A stretch of 21,227 nucleotides of DNA, taken from positions 1 to 21,227 of the forward strand of contig DASXYG010000113.1 in NCBI GenBank assembly GCA_036502625.1, written 5' to 3'. Below are positions 13,935 to 21,051 of this stretch, one piece after another; within the stretch, counting starts at the first letter, position 1, and each line of letters opens with the position of its first letter. This DNA comes from DASXYG01 sp036502625. GTDB lineage: Bacteria; Actinomycetota; Actinomycetes; Streptosporangiales; Streptosporangiaceae. The translations under genes were made by a program, and so were the position numbers. Below the pieces are notes generated by a model, which was not told the origin of the DNA, did no database searches, and was given only the letters and a program-made list of their open reading frames with translations.

Positions 13935-15112
13935 ACGGCGGGCTTTCCAAGGACCGGCTTGACCGGATGCGCGAGATTCTGACGGCGTACGTCACGAGCG
14001 GTGAACTACCGGGCTTCGTGGCCCTCCTCCACCGGCGCGGCGAGACGTACGTCGCGGCCGCCGGCACCCTGGAGGCCGGCGGCGCCGCGCCCATGCGGCG
14101 CGACACGATCTTCCGCATGGCGTCGATGACGAAGCCGATCACCGCCGTGGCCGCGCTGATCCTCGTCGAGGAGTGCCGCCTCCGCCTGGACGACCCGGTG
14201 GACGCCCTCCTCCCCGAGCTGGCGAACCGCCGCGTGCTGCGCTCCCCCGACGCCGAGCTCGACGACACCGTGCCCGCCGTACGCCCCATCACCCTGCGCG
14301 ACCTCCTCACGTTCCGCCTCGGCATCGGCATGGTGGTGGCGGAGCCGGGCACCCACCCCATCCAGCGCGCGATCGGGGAGTCCGGCATCGCCCCCGGCCC
14401 CGACAACGTCCCGTTCGGCCCGGACGAATGGATGCGGCGGCTGGCCGGGCTGCCGCTGGTGCACCAGCCCGGCGAGGGCTGGATGTACCACATCGGGGCG
14501 GACGCCCTCGGCGTGCTGATCGGCCGCGCCGCGGGCCAGCCGTTCGCGGACTTCCTGCGGGAGCGCGTCTTCACGCCGCTCGGCATGGCCGACACCGGGT
14601 TCCACGTGCCGCCCGACCGCCGCGACCGGCTGGCCGTGGCGTACGACACCGATCCGGCCACCGGCGCGCCCGTCCGCCGCGACGACCCCCGCGACCGCCC
14701 GCCGGCGTTCGCCTCGGGCGGCGGCGGCCTGGTCTCCACCGCCGACGACTACCTGGCGTTCTGCCGCATGCTCCTCAACGGCGGGCGCCATGACGGCGGC
14801 CGCATCCTGTCGCGGCCCGCCGTCGAGGTGATGACCTCCGACCAGCTCACGCCCGCCCAGAAGGCCGGCAACGAGATGTTCCTCGGCCCCGGCGGCTGGG
14901 GCTTCGGCGTCCAGGTCGACACCGCCATCGCCGACCTCTACATCCGCCCGGGCCGTTTCGGCTGGACCGGCGGCCTCGGCACCACCGCCTATTCCGATCC
15001 CGCCGAGGGCATGGCCGGCATGCTGCTGACCCAGCGCGCGATGACGTCCCCGGTGCCGCCCCGCGCCATGGCCGACTTCTGGACCTGCGCGTACGCCGCG
15101 ATCGACGACTGA
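13931..15112 (+). CDS. Class C beta-lactamase-fold serine hydrolase / esterase
   Basis: A 393-residue enzyme of the beta-lactamase class C / family VIII esterase group. Seen: S65-M-T-K68 (SxxK nucleophile) in FRMASMTKPITAV, the tyrosine motif MYHIGADALG around 180 (YxN position with non-canonical residues), and a C-terminal GWTGGLGT block in place of KTG. Tyr plus W-T-G rather than K-T-G is common in esterases and D-aminopeptidase-like members. True beta-lactamase activity is therefore not predicted. No signal peptide is seen. ATG 13931 follows GAGGAG (13920-13925) and overlaps the acyltransferase stop by 4 nt. It is the last gene of the trio and is followed by a strong hairpin. Confidence 0.9.
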   Translation: MNGGLSKDRLDRMREILTAYVTSGELPGFVALLHRRGETYVAAAGTLEAGGAAPMRRDTIFRMASMTKPITAVAALILVEECRLRLDDPVDALLPELANRRVLRSPDAELDDTVPAVRPITLRDLLTFRLGIGMVVAEPGTHPIQRAIGESGIAPGPDNVPFGPDEWMRRLAGLPLVHQPGEGWMYHIGADALGVLIGRAAGQPFADFLRERVFTPLGMADTGFHVPPDRRDRLAVAYDTDPATGAPVRRDDPRDRPPAFASGGGGLVSTADDYLAFCRMLLNGGRHDGGRILSRPAVEVMTSDQLTPAQKAGNEMFLGPGGWGFGVQVDTAIADLYIRPGRFGWTGGLGTTAYSDPAEGMAGMLLTQRAMTSPVPPRAMADFWTCAYAAIDD

Positions 15113-15130
15113 TCAGCGGTTGTCAAGATC

Positions 15131-15165
15131 CCCGGTCGCGCCGGTTCCGGCCGCGCGCGACCGGG
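15131..15165 (+). terminator. GC-rich hairpin after the hydrolase operon
   Basis: CCCGGTCGCGC (15131-15141) and GCGCGACCGGG (15155-15165) form a perfect 11-bp stem with a 13-nt loop, 18 nt after the stop of the class C-like hydrolase. No T-run follows, as is usual for many actinobacterial terminators. The remaining space to 15244 has a short A-rich stretch (CAACAAAAAGGG) but no promoter I can defend. Confidence 0.6.
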
Positions 15166-15244
15166 CCGCACATGACATCAAACGGCAACAAAAAGGGCAT
15201 CAGTCGCGCGGTGTTCCGGCCCGACCCCCTGCCGAGGAGGCCAC

Positions 15245-17722
15245 GTGCGACCCTCCGCCCGCGCCCGGACCGTCCCCCTCTTCCTCGCCCTCGCCGCGTT
15301 ACTCGCCCTCGGCCTCGGCGCGGTCGCGCCCGCCCGCGCCGCCGCGGCCACGCCCATCACGGTCGACGGCAAGTCCGGCGGCCGCGTGTACGACGGGATC
15401 GGCGCGCTGAGCGCGGGCGCGTCGTCCCGGCTGCTGGTCGACTACCCGGAGCCGCAGCGCTCCCAGATCCTCGACTACCTCTTCAAGCCCGGCTACGGCG
15501 CGGCCCTGCAGATCCTGAAGGTGGAGATCGGCGGCGACACGAACTCCACGGACGGCGCCGAGCCCAGCCACATGCGCACCCCCACCGACCTGAACTGCGG
15601 GCGCGGCTACGAATGGTGGCTGATGAAGCAGGCCAAGGCGCGCAACCCGCACATCCTGCTGTCCGCGCTCCAGTGGGGCGCGCCGGGCTGGACCGGCGAC
15701 GGCGGCGCCCGCCCCACCGTGTGGACCGCGAACAACATCGACTACCTGCTGTCCTGGCTGCGCTGCGCCCGTCAGCAGGGGCTGCGGATCGACCGGCTCG
15801 GCGGCTGGAACGAGGCCGGCTACGACGCCGCGTGGTACGAGAAGCTGCACGACGCGCTGCACGCGAACGGGTTCGGCAACGTGAAGGTGGTCGCCGACGA
15901 CGGCTTCAACTGGGCCGTCCTGCCGTCGCTCACCAGTGACGCGAAGTTCCGCGACGCCGTCGACATCGTCGGCCAGCACTACGTCTGCGGCTACCTCTCC
16001 GACTACGCGGCCTGCCCCAGCCCGGACGCCGCGAAGGCGCTCGGCAAGCCGCTGCACGCCAGCGAGCAGGGGTCGCTGCCGTACGACTCGGGTGCGCGCC
16101 CGCTGGCCCGCGCGCTCAACCGCGAGTACGTCGACGGCGCGATGACGTCCACGATCAACTGGTCGCTCATCGGGTCCTGGTACGACACGATGCCGTTCCA
16201 GTCGTCCGGCCTGATGGGCGCCGTCGAGCCGTGGTCCGGTTCGTACGCCGTGGGCGCGAGCGTCTGGGTCAACGCGCACACCACGCAGTTCACCGAGCCG
16301 GGCTGGCGCTACGTCGACTCCGCGAAGGGCGCGCTGCCCGGCGGCGGCAGCTACGTCGCGCTGCGCTCCCCCGACAGCCGCGACTACACGGTCGTCGTCG
16401 AGACCACCGACGCCACCGGTCCGCAGCAGGTCACCCTCGACGCCACCGGCGGCCTGCCGCGTACGCCCACCCACCTGTGGACCACCGACCTGAACTCGGG
16501 CAACGACCGCGACCGGTTCGTCCGCGCCGGCACCGTACGCCCAGGTCAGACGGTCACGCTCCAGCCGGGTCGGCTCTACACGCTGTCCACGACGACCGGC
16601 CAGGGCAAGGGCCACGCGACGCCGCCGCGTGCGCGCCCGCTCGCGCTGCCGTACCGGGACACCTTCGACCACTACGCCTCCGGCGCGACGCCGCGCTACA
16701 TCTCCGACCTCGACGGCGCGTTCGAGACCGGCCGCTGCACCGGCCGTACGGGCGGCTGCCTGAAGCAGGTGATCACCCAGCAGCCGGTCTGGTGGAACGG
16801 CTGGCTGAAGAAGCCGGTCACGGTCGTCGGCGACCCGAAGTCGTGGCGCGACTACACGGCGAGCGTGCGGGCGCGCACGGACTCCGACGGCTGGACCGAG
16901 CTGCTCGGCCGCGTCGACGGCCAGTACGCCAACGCGGTGTCCGGCGTCCACCTGCGGGTGGCCGGCGACGGCACGTGGCGGCTGTACGACGAGAACCTCC
17001 AGGGGCAGGACGGCGACCTGTGCCTGCCCAGCGACCCGTCGTGCGCCCACTCCGCGACGGCGTCCGTGCGCAAGGCGCATGACTCGACGCTGGCGTCCGG
17101 CAAGGTCGCGGCCGGCGCGGCGCGCGGCTGGCACCGTTTGGGGCTGACGTTCCGCGGCGCCACGGTCACCGCGACGCTCGACGGCGCGCGGATCGCCACG
17201 GTCCAGGACACCGCGCACGTCTCGGGCCAGGCGGGTCTCGGCGTCGCCCCGTGGCACACCGCGGAGTTCGACGACCTCGCGGTCGACCCCGTGCCCGGCA
17301 CCGGCTCGCCGCACTACCTGCCCGGCCAGGACCTCGGCGCCACGGCCACGAGCTACCGGCCCGGCTACGAGCCGCGGAAGGCCGTCGACGGCAGCGTCCA
17401 GTCGATGTGGCACACCAACTGGTCGCCGAAGACGTCGCTGCCGCAGTCGATCACGGTCGACACCGGGCGCGTACGGCCGCTGGCGCTGATGACGTACCAG
17501 CCGCGCGAGGACGGCAACGGCAACGGCGTCATCACGAAGTACGAACTGTCGGCCAGCAGGGACGGCCGTACGTTCACGCCGGTCACCGCGGGCACGTGGA
17601 CGGACGCCACCCGCAAGTCCCTTGACCTGCGCGGCACGACGGCGCGCTACCTGCGGCTGACGGCGCTGGAGGGCGGCGGCGACTACGCGTCCGCCGCGGA
17701 GATCCAGGTCGCGGTGCCGTAA
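15245..17722 (+). CDS. Secreted GH59 galactosylceramidase-like enzyme with discoidin/CBM32 domain
   Basis: An 825-residue exported glycosidase. The signal peptide is 1-32 (hydrophobic core LFLALAALLALGLGAVAPA, A-R-A end). A TIM-barrel follows, with the GALC signature EIGGDTNSTDGAEPSHMR at 94-111, acid/base E190 in GGWNEAGYD, and nucleophile E274 in HASEQGSLPYD. Next come a beta-sandwich (about 330-450) and a lectin-like domain (about 470-680, PYRDTFDHYASG), as in human galactocerebrosidase. An extra discoidin/F5-8C (CBM32-like) domain covers about 687-825 (RKAVDGSVQSMWHTNWS, YLRLTALE). Family GH59 hydrolyses beta-galactosides such as galactosylceramide; the natural substrate here is not shown. 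The start is GTG 15245 with GAGGAGG (15234-15240). Leu19 is a rare TTA codon (15299-15301) inside the signal peptide. It follows the hydrolase trio and may be separately transcribed. Confidence 0.9.
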   Translation: MRPSARARTVPLFLALAALLALGLGAVAPARAAAATPITVDGKSGGRVYDGIGALSAGASSRLLVDYPEPQRSQILDYLFKPGYGAALQILKVEIGGDTNSTDGAEPSHMRTPTDLNCGRGYEWWLMKQAKARNPHILLSALQWGAPGWTGDGGARPTVWTANNIDYLLSWLRCARQQGLRIDRLGGWNEAGYDAAWYEKLHDALHANGFGNVKVVADDGFNWAVLPSLTSDAKFRDAVDIVGQHYVCGYLSDYAACPSPDAAKALGKPLHASEQGSLPYDSGARPLARALNREYVDGAMTSTINWSLIGSWYDTMPFQSSGLMGAVEPWSGSYAVGASVWVNAHTTQFTEPGWRYVDSAKGALPGGGSYVALRSPDSRDYTVVVETTDATGPQQVTLDATGGLPRTPTHLWTTDLNSGNDRDRFVRAGTVRPGQTVTLQPGRLYTLSTTTGQGKGHATPPRARPLALPYRDTFDHYASGATPRYISDLDGAFETGRCTGRTGGCLKQVITQQPVWWNGWLKKPVTVVGDPKSWRDYTASVRARTDSDGWTELLGRVDGQYANAVSGVHLRVAGDGTWRLYDENLQGQDGDLCLPSDPSCAHSATASVRKAHDSTLASGKVAAGAARGWHRLGLTFRGATVTATLDGARIATVQDTAHVSGQAGLGVAPWHTAEFDDLAVDPVPGTGSPHYLPGQDLGATATSYRPGYEPRKAVDGSVQSMWHTNWSPKTSLPQSITVDTGRVRPLALMTYQPREDGNGNGVITKYELSASRDGRTFTPVTAGTWTDATRKSLDLRGTTARYLRLTALEGGGDYASAAEIQVAVP

Positions 17723-17730
17723 CGCCGAAC

Positions 17731-17764
17731 GGGCGGCGGCCGGATCGGTGCCCGGCCGCCGCCC
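17731..17764. terminator. Bidirectional GC-rich terminator hairpin
   Basis: GGGCGGCGGCCGG (17731-17743) and CCGGCCGCCGCCC (17752-17764) are perfect reverse complements: a 13-bp stem with an 8-nt loop. It sits exactly between the convergent GH59 and CU044_5270 stop codons, so it can serve both strands. There is no U-tract. Confidence 0.75.
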
Positions 17765-17767
17765 CGG

Positions 17768-18952
17768 CTACTTCGGTGGCGCAGCGTCCGTCCAGCCCGC
17801 CGCGCGGTAGACCTGGTAGGAGAACAGCCCGCCCGGCGCGTTCCACCGGCCGTCCGGCCGCTTGACGTACCGCAGCTCCACGGCCAGCGGCATCCCGGTC
17901 GCCGGGTTGATCACCAGCCGCTGCTGCACGGTGCACCACGGCACCCGGCCGACCGCGCCGCCGTCGGCGGGCCGCCCGTCACCGCACTGCCTGTGGACGG
18001 CGTCCACCGCGATCGCCGCGCCGCGCCGCCCGGCGACGTCCCGCACGGTGCCGAGGGAGCGGACGTCCGGCAGCCCGGCCAGCATCCGGTAGAGCGCCGC
18101 GCGCACCTCCGGCGGCACCGGCATGGTGAGGATCCGCGGCGCGGTCTCCATGAGGTACGACGCCTCCGTCTGGTCGCCGGCGCTGCGCAGCCGCCGCCAG
18201 TCCTGGAGCAGCAGCGCCCGCAGCTTCGCCGGATCCGCCGGGAGGGCGCGCAGCCCGGCCGGCGACAGGGCGCGCGGGCCGACCATGAACGGCTTCCCCG
18301 GGGTGCCGCCGGCGTCGGTGTCGTTGACGCGCGCGCCCGGCGCCGTACGCGCGGTGCCGCCGCCGTCGGTATAGCCCTCCGGGTCGGCCAGGCCGGTGGC
18401 GGCCGCGCCGTTCCACGAGGTGGGCGACCCGTCGCGGCGCCAGGCGGCGCGGTCAGCGGCCGTGGCGAGGTCCACGCCGAGCGGCTGGGAGTAGCCGGAG
18501 AAGTCCCCGGACGCCCGCGCCGACCAGGCCTCCACCCGGCCGCGCTCCGCGATGAGGTACGGCTCAGCGCCGCCCACCCGTACGACGTTCCCGACGTCCG
18601 CGGAGGTCCGCCAGTAGCGCCCGGCACCCGGCGCGGCGTGCGCGGCGGTGTCCGCCGCCGCGAGCAGCACCGGACGCCCCGGCCCCACGCTCGCCACCGC
18701 CCCGGTCGCCCCCGTACGGAACACCCCCGGCACCGGTCCCCCCGCGTCCGGGACCGCGTTCACCAGCAGCGCCGCCGCGGCGACCACGGCCACGCCCCCC
18801 GTGACCAGCCCCGGCATCCACCACCGTCCGCGCCGCGGCGCCGTACGGCCCGTGCGCTCCCGTACGGCGGCCAGCACCGCGTCCGCGTCCGGGGCCTCGT
18901 TCTCCAGCGCCGTCAGTGCGGCCCGGAGGTCGTTCTCGGTTCGGGTCGTCAT
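17768..18952 (-). CDS. CU044_5270-family membrane-anchored protein
   Basis: A 394-residue protein with the pattern of actinobacterial CU044_5270 proteins. It has an acidic cytoplasmic N-terminal segment (1-40), the basic stretch APRRGRWW, one transmembrane helix at about 47-66 (GLVTGGVAVVAAAALLVNAV), and a long outer domain with YWRTSADVG, ASYLMETAP and a late Cys pair (HRQCGDG, PWCTVQQ). The family function is not established. ATG 18952 overlaps the SigE-family stop by 4 nt and has AGGAGG just upstream inside that gene. The short cytoplasmic segment, single membrane helix and strict coupling to a sigma gene make an anti-sigma or signal-sensing partner plausible. No ZAS motif (H-x3-C-x2-C) is present, so this is inference only. 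Confidence 0.8.
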   Translation of the reverse strand: MTTRTENDLRAALTALENEAPDADAVLAAVRERTGRTAPRRGRWWMPGLVTGGVAVVAAAALLVNAVPDAGGPVPGVFRTGATGAVASVGPGRPVLLAAADTAAHAAPGAGRYWRTSADVGNVVRVGGAEPYLIAERGRVEAWSARASGDFSGYSQPLGVDLATAADRAAWRRDGSPTSWNGAAATGLADPEGYTDGGGTARTAPGARVNDTDAGGTPGKPFMVGPRALSPAGLRALPADPAKLRALLLQDWRRLRSAGDQTEASYLMETAPRILTMPVPPEVRAALYRMLAGLPDVRSLGTVRDVAGRRGAAIAVDAVHRQCGDGRPADGGAVGRVPWCTVQQRLVINPATGMPLAVELRYVKRPDGRWNAPGGLFSYQVYRAAGWTDAAPPK

Positions 18953-19461
18953 TCCGCCGCCTCCTGGATGAGTTCGGGTGCCGGGCTCGGCTCGGCGAGC
19001 TCGACGCGCAGCGTGGCGAGCGCCCGGGACGCGTAGCCGCGCACGGTGCCCGCGCGGCAGCCGAGCACCTCCGCGATCTCCGCGTCCGCGAGCCCCTCGT
19101 AGTAGCGGAGCGTGAGCACGGCGCGCTGCCGCCTGGGCAGCCGGCCGAGCTCCGCGAGCAGGGCGTCGCGTTCGGCATGGCCCACCGCGTGGTCCGGGGT
19201 GAGCCTGCGGTCGACCTCAGCGCCGCCTCCGGACGGCACCACCCGCCACGACCTGCGGCGCCACGACAGGAACTCGTTCACGACCATCTTGCGGACGTAG
19301 CGGTCCGGACGGTCCTTGGCGCCGACGTCCGCCCAGCGCGCGGACGCCCGGATCAGCACGTCCTGCACGACGTCGTCGGCCAGTGCCCGGTCCCCGGTGA
19401 GCACCGCGGCGAACCGCAGCAGCTCGGGGAGCCGGGCGACGGCGAACTCCTCGAAAGTCAT
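18949..19461 (-). CDS. SigE-family RNA polymerase sigma factor
   Basis: A 170-residue two-domain ECF sigma factor of the actinobacterial SigE family. Region 2 spans 1-75: MTFEEFAVARLPELLRFAAV, the DDVVQDVLIRASARW core-binding helix, and the VRKMVVNEFLSWRRR -10 recognition part. Region 4 covers about 105-155 (LGRLPRRQRAVLTLRYYEG, then the helix-turn-helix DAEIAEVLGCRAGTVRGYAS). Length is typical. ATG 19461 has an excellent GGAAGGAGG site. Its stop overlaps the CU044_5270 start, giving a sigma-membrane-partner operon. The 56-bp space upstream (19462-19517) must hold its promoter or it is read through from the enoyl-CoA hydratase gene on the same strand. GTGTAAGG near 19480 is a weak -10-like candidate. 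Confidence 0.93.
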   Translation of the reverse strand: MTFEEFAVARLPELLRFAAVLTGDRALADDVVQDVLIRASARWADVGAKDRPDRYVRKMVVNEFLSWRRRSWRVVPSGGGAEVDRRLTPDHAVGHAERDALLAELGRLPRRQRAVLTLRYYEGLADAEIAEVLGCRAGTVRGYASRALATLRVELAEPSPAPELIQEAAE

Positions 19462-19517
19462 CGAGCCTCCTTCCGCGCCTTACACGCTCCGGGAGGCCCG
19501 ATGTGTTGTGCCGGGGC

Positions 19518-20315
19518 TCAGGCGTCCTCGGGATTCCGCCAGGCGGGGGCGCGGCCCTCGCCGAACGCGCGCAGGCCCTCGGCGTGGTCGGGGGAGTCCA
19601 GCGCGGGGCGGGCGATGCTCAACTGCGCGTCCCAGGCGTCTCGCTCGCTGCCCCAGTCGTAGGAGCGGCGGACGATCTCCTTCGTGGCGCGGATCGCCAG
19701 CGGCCCGCCGAGCCGGATGCGCTCGGCCAGCCGCAGCGCGGCGTCCAGCGCGGCGCCCGGGTCGGCCAGCACCCCGACGATGCCCCATCCGTGCAGGTCG
19801 GCGGCGGGGTACTGGTCGCCGGTGAGCGCCATCATCATGGCCGCGTGGTACGGCATGCGGCGCGGCAGCCGGACGAGCCCGCCGCCGAGCGCGACGATGC
19901 TGTGGCGCACTTCGGGCAGCCCGAACTTCGCGTCGCGCGCCGCCACGATCAGGTCGCAGGCCAGGGCGAGCTCGAAGCCCCCGGCCAGCGCGTAGCCCTC
20001 CACGGCGGCGATCACCGGCTTCTCGGCGCCCAGCCGGGAGAAGCCGTTGACCTGGGCGTCGCGCGTACGGTAGTTGGGTTCGCCGCGCGCCGCGGCCTTG
20101 AGGTCGCGGCCGGAGCTGAAGTTGCCGCCCGCGCCGGTGAAGACCGCCACGGCCGCGTCGTCGTCGGCGTCGAACCGGTCGAAGGCGTCCTGGATCGCCT
20201 CGCGCAGCTCCAGGTTGATCGCGTTGTACACCCGCGGCCGGTTCAGCGTGATGATCTCCACGGCGCCGCGGCGCTCCGTACGGATGACGTCGCTCGTCTC
20301 GGCGGCCTCGCCCAC
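19518..20315 (-). CDS. Enoyl-CoA hydratase/isomerase (crotonase) family protein
   Basis: A 265-residue crotonase-fold enzyme that likely hydrates trans-2-enoyl-CoA in beta-oxidation or a related acyl-CoA pathway. Seen: VEIITLNRPRVYNAINLEL at 19-37, the oxyanion-hole loop GGNFSSGRDL at 63-72, EGYALAGGFELALACDL at 106-122 with E115, and DAKFGLPEV at 128-136 with E135. E115 and E135 match the two catalytic glutamates of enoyl-CoA hydratase (E144 and E164 in the rat enzyme), so hydratase activity is credible. The substrate range is unknown. The start is GTG 20315 with AGGAGGGG about 7 nt upstream; an ATG at 20322 is out of frame. It lies 32 nt after the OmpR regulator stop on the same strand and upstream of sigE. 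No other fatty acid gene is nearby. Confidence 0.9.
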   Translation of the reverse strand: MGEAAETSDVIRTERRGAVEIITLNRPRVYNAINLELREAIQDAFDRFDADDDAAVAVFTGAGGNFSSGRDLKAAARGEPNYRTRDAQVNGFSRLGAEKPVIAAVEGYALAGGFELALACDLIVAARDAKFGLPEVRHSIVALGGGLVRLPRRMPYHAAMMMALTGDQYPAADLHGWGIVGVLADPGAALDAALRLAERIRLGGPLAIRATKEIVRRSYDWGSERDAWDAQLSIARPALDSPDHAEGLRAFGEGRAPAWRNPEDA

Positions 20316-20347
20316 GTCGCATCCCCTCCTTGATCGTCGGCGCCACC

Positions 20348-21025
20348 CTAGCCAGCGGGGTCGGGAGGGTCCTCGACGCGGTACCCCACACCGGGCTTGG
20401 TGGTGATGACGGGCGGGTCGCCGAGCTTGCGGCGCAGCCGTCCGATCGTGACGGCGACGGTGTTGGTGAACGGGTCCGCGTGCTCGTCCCAGACCTGTTC
20501 GAGCAGGTCCTCGGCGCTGAGGTACGCGGGCGCGGCGTGCAGCAGCGCTTCGAGGGTGGCGAACTCCTTGACGGAGAGGTCCAGGTGGCGGCCGTCGCGG
20601 GTGACCGTACGGCGCACCGGGTCCAGCTCGACGCCGGCGCCGCGCAGCGTACGGGCGCGCGCGGCCGGGCGGCGGCGCGCCAGCGCGCGGACGCGCAGCA
20701 CCAGTTCGGGGAAGTGGAACGGTTTGGCGAGGTAGTCGTCCGCGCCGAGCCGCAGCCCGCTGACGCGGTCGCCGGGCGCGCCGGCCGCGGTGAGCATCAG
20801 CACCATGACCCGGTCGTCCCGGTCGGTGATCATCTGGCAGATGGCGTCCCCGTGGATCCCCGGCAGGTCCCGGTCGAGCACCACGACGTCGTACGCGTTG
20901 AGATCGAGCTTCGCCGCCGCCTCAATCCCGTCATGCGCCGCGTCCACCGCCATCCCCTGATCCCGCAACCCCTCCACCAGCACATCCGCCAAGGACCTGG
21001 CATCCTCCACCACCAGCACCCTCAC
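20348..21025 (-). CDS. OmpR/PhoB-family response regulator
   Basis: A 225-residue two-component output protein. The receiver is at 1-115 with E7/D8, phosphoacceptor D51 in VVVLDRDLPG, the LTAAG switch Thr region, and DDYLAKPFHFPEL with the conserved Lys. The winged-helix OmpR DNA-binding domain lies at about 130-222 (LSVKEFATLEALLHAA, TVAVTIGRLRRKLGDPPVIT, then the wing KPGVGYRVEDPP). Residues needed for phosphorylation are present. The start is GTG 21025, with a second GTG at 21019 also possible. The leader is extremely G-rich in the mRNA sense. The usual partner kinase does not follow: the next gene downstream is an enoyl-CoA hydratase. It is either an orphan or its kinase lies upstream beyond the window edge. 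Confidence 0.93.
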   Translation of the reverse strand: MRVLVVEDARSLADVLVEGLRDQGMAVDAAHDGIEAAAKLDLNAYDVVVLDRDLPGIHGDAICQMITDRDDRVMVLMLTAAGAPGDRVSGLRLGADDYLAKPFHFPELVLRVRALARRRPAARARTLRGAGVELDPVRRTVTRDGRHLDLSVKEFATLEALLHAAPAYLSAEDLLEQVWDEHADPFTNTVAVTIGRLRRKLGDPPVITTKPGVGYRVEDPPDPAG

Positions 21026-21051
21026 CCCACCACCCCCACAACCCCACCCCC
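21025..21051 (-). promoter_or_regulatory. G-quadruplex-type motif over the response regulator ribosome binding site
   Basis: On the coding strand four G tracts of 5, 4, 5 and 4 bases are separated by loops of 1, 4 and 4 nt. On the plus strand they are C runs at 21047-21051, 21042-21045, 21033-21037 and 21025-21028. The motif meets the strict G4 spacing rule, covers the purine-rich ribosome binding region and reaches the GTG start. Folding in vivo is unproven. Confidence 0.55.

Noticed and set aside
15299..17413. 704-residue minus-strand frame opposite the GH59 gene
   Set aside because: Antisense shadow; Arg/Val/Gly-rich with no domain, while the plus strand encodes a complete GH59 enzyme with signal peptide and ribosome binding site.
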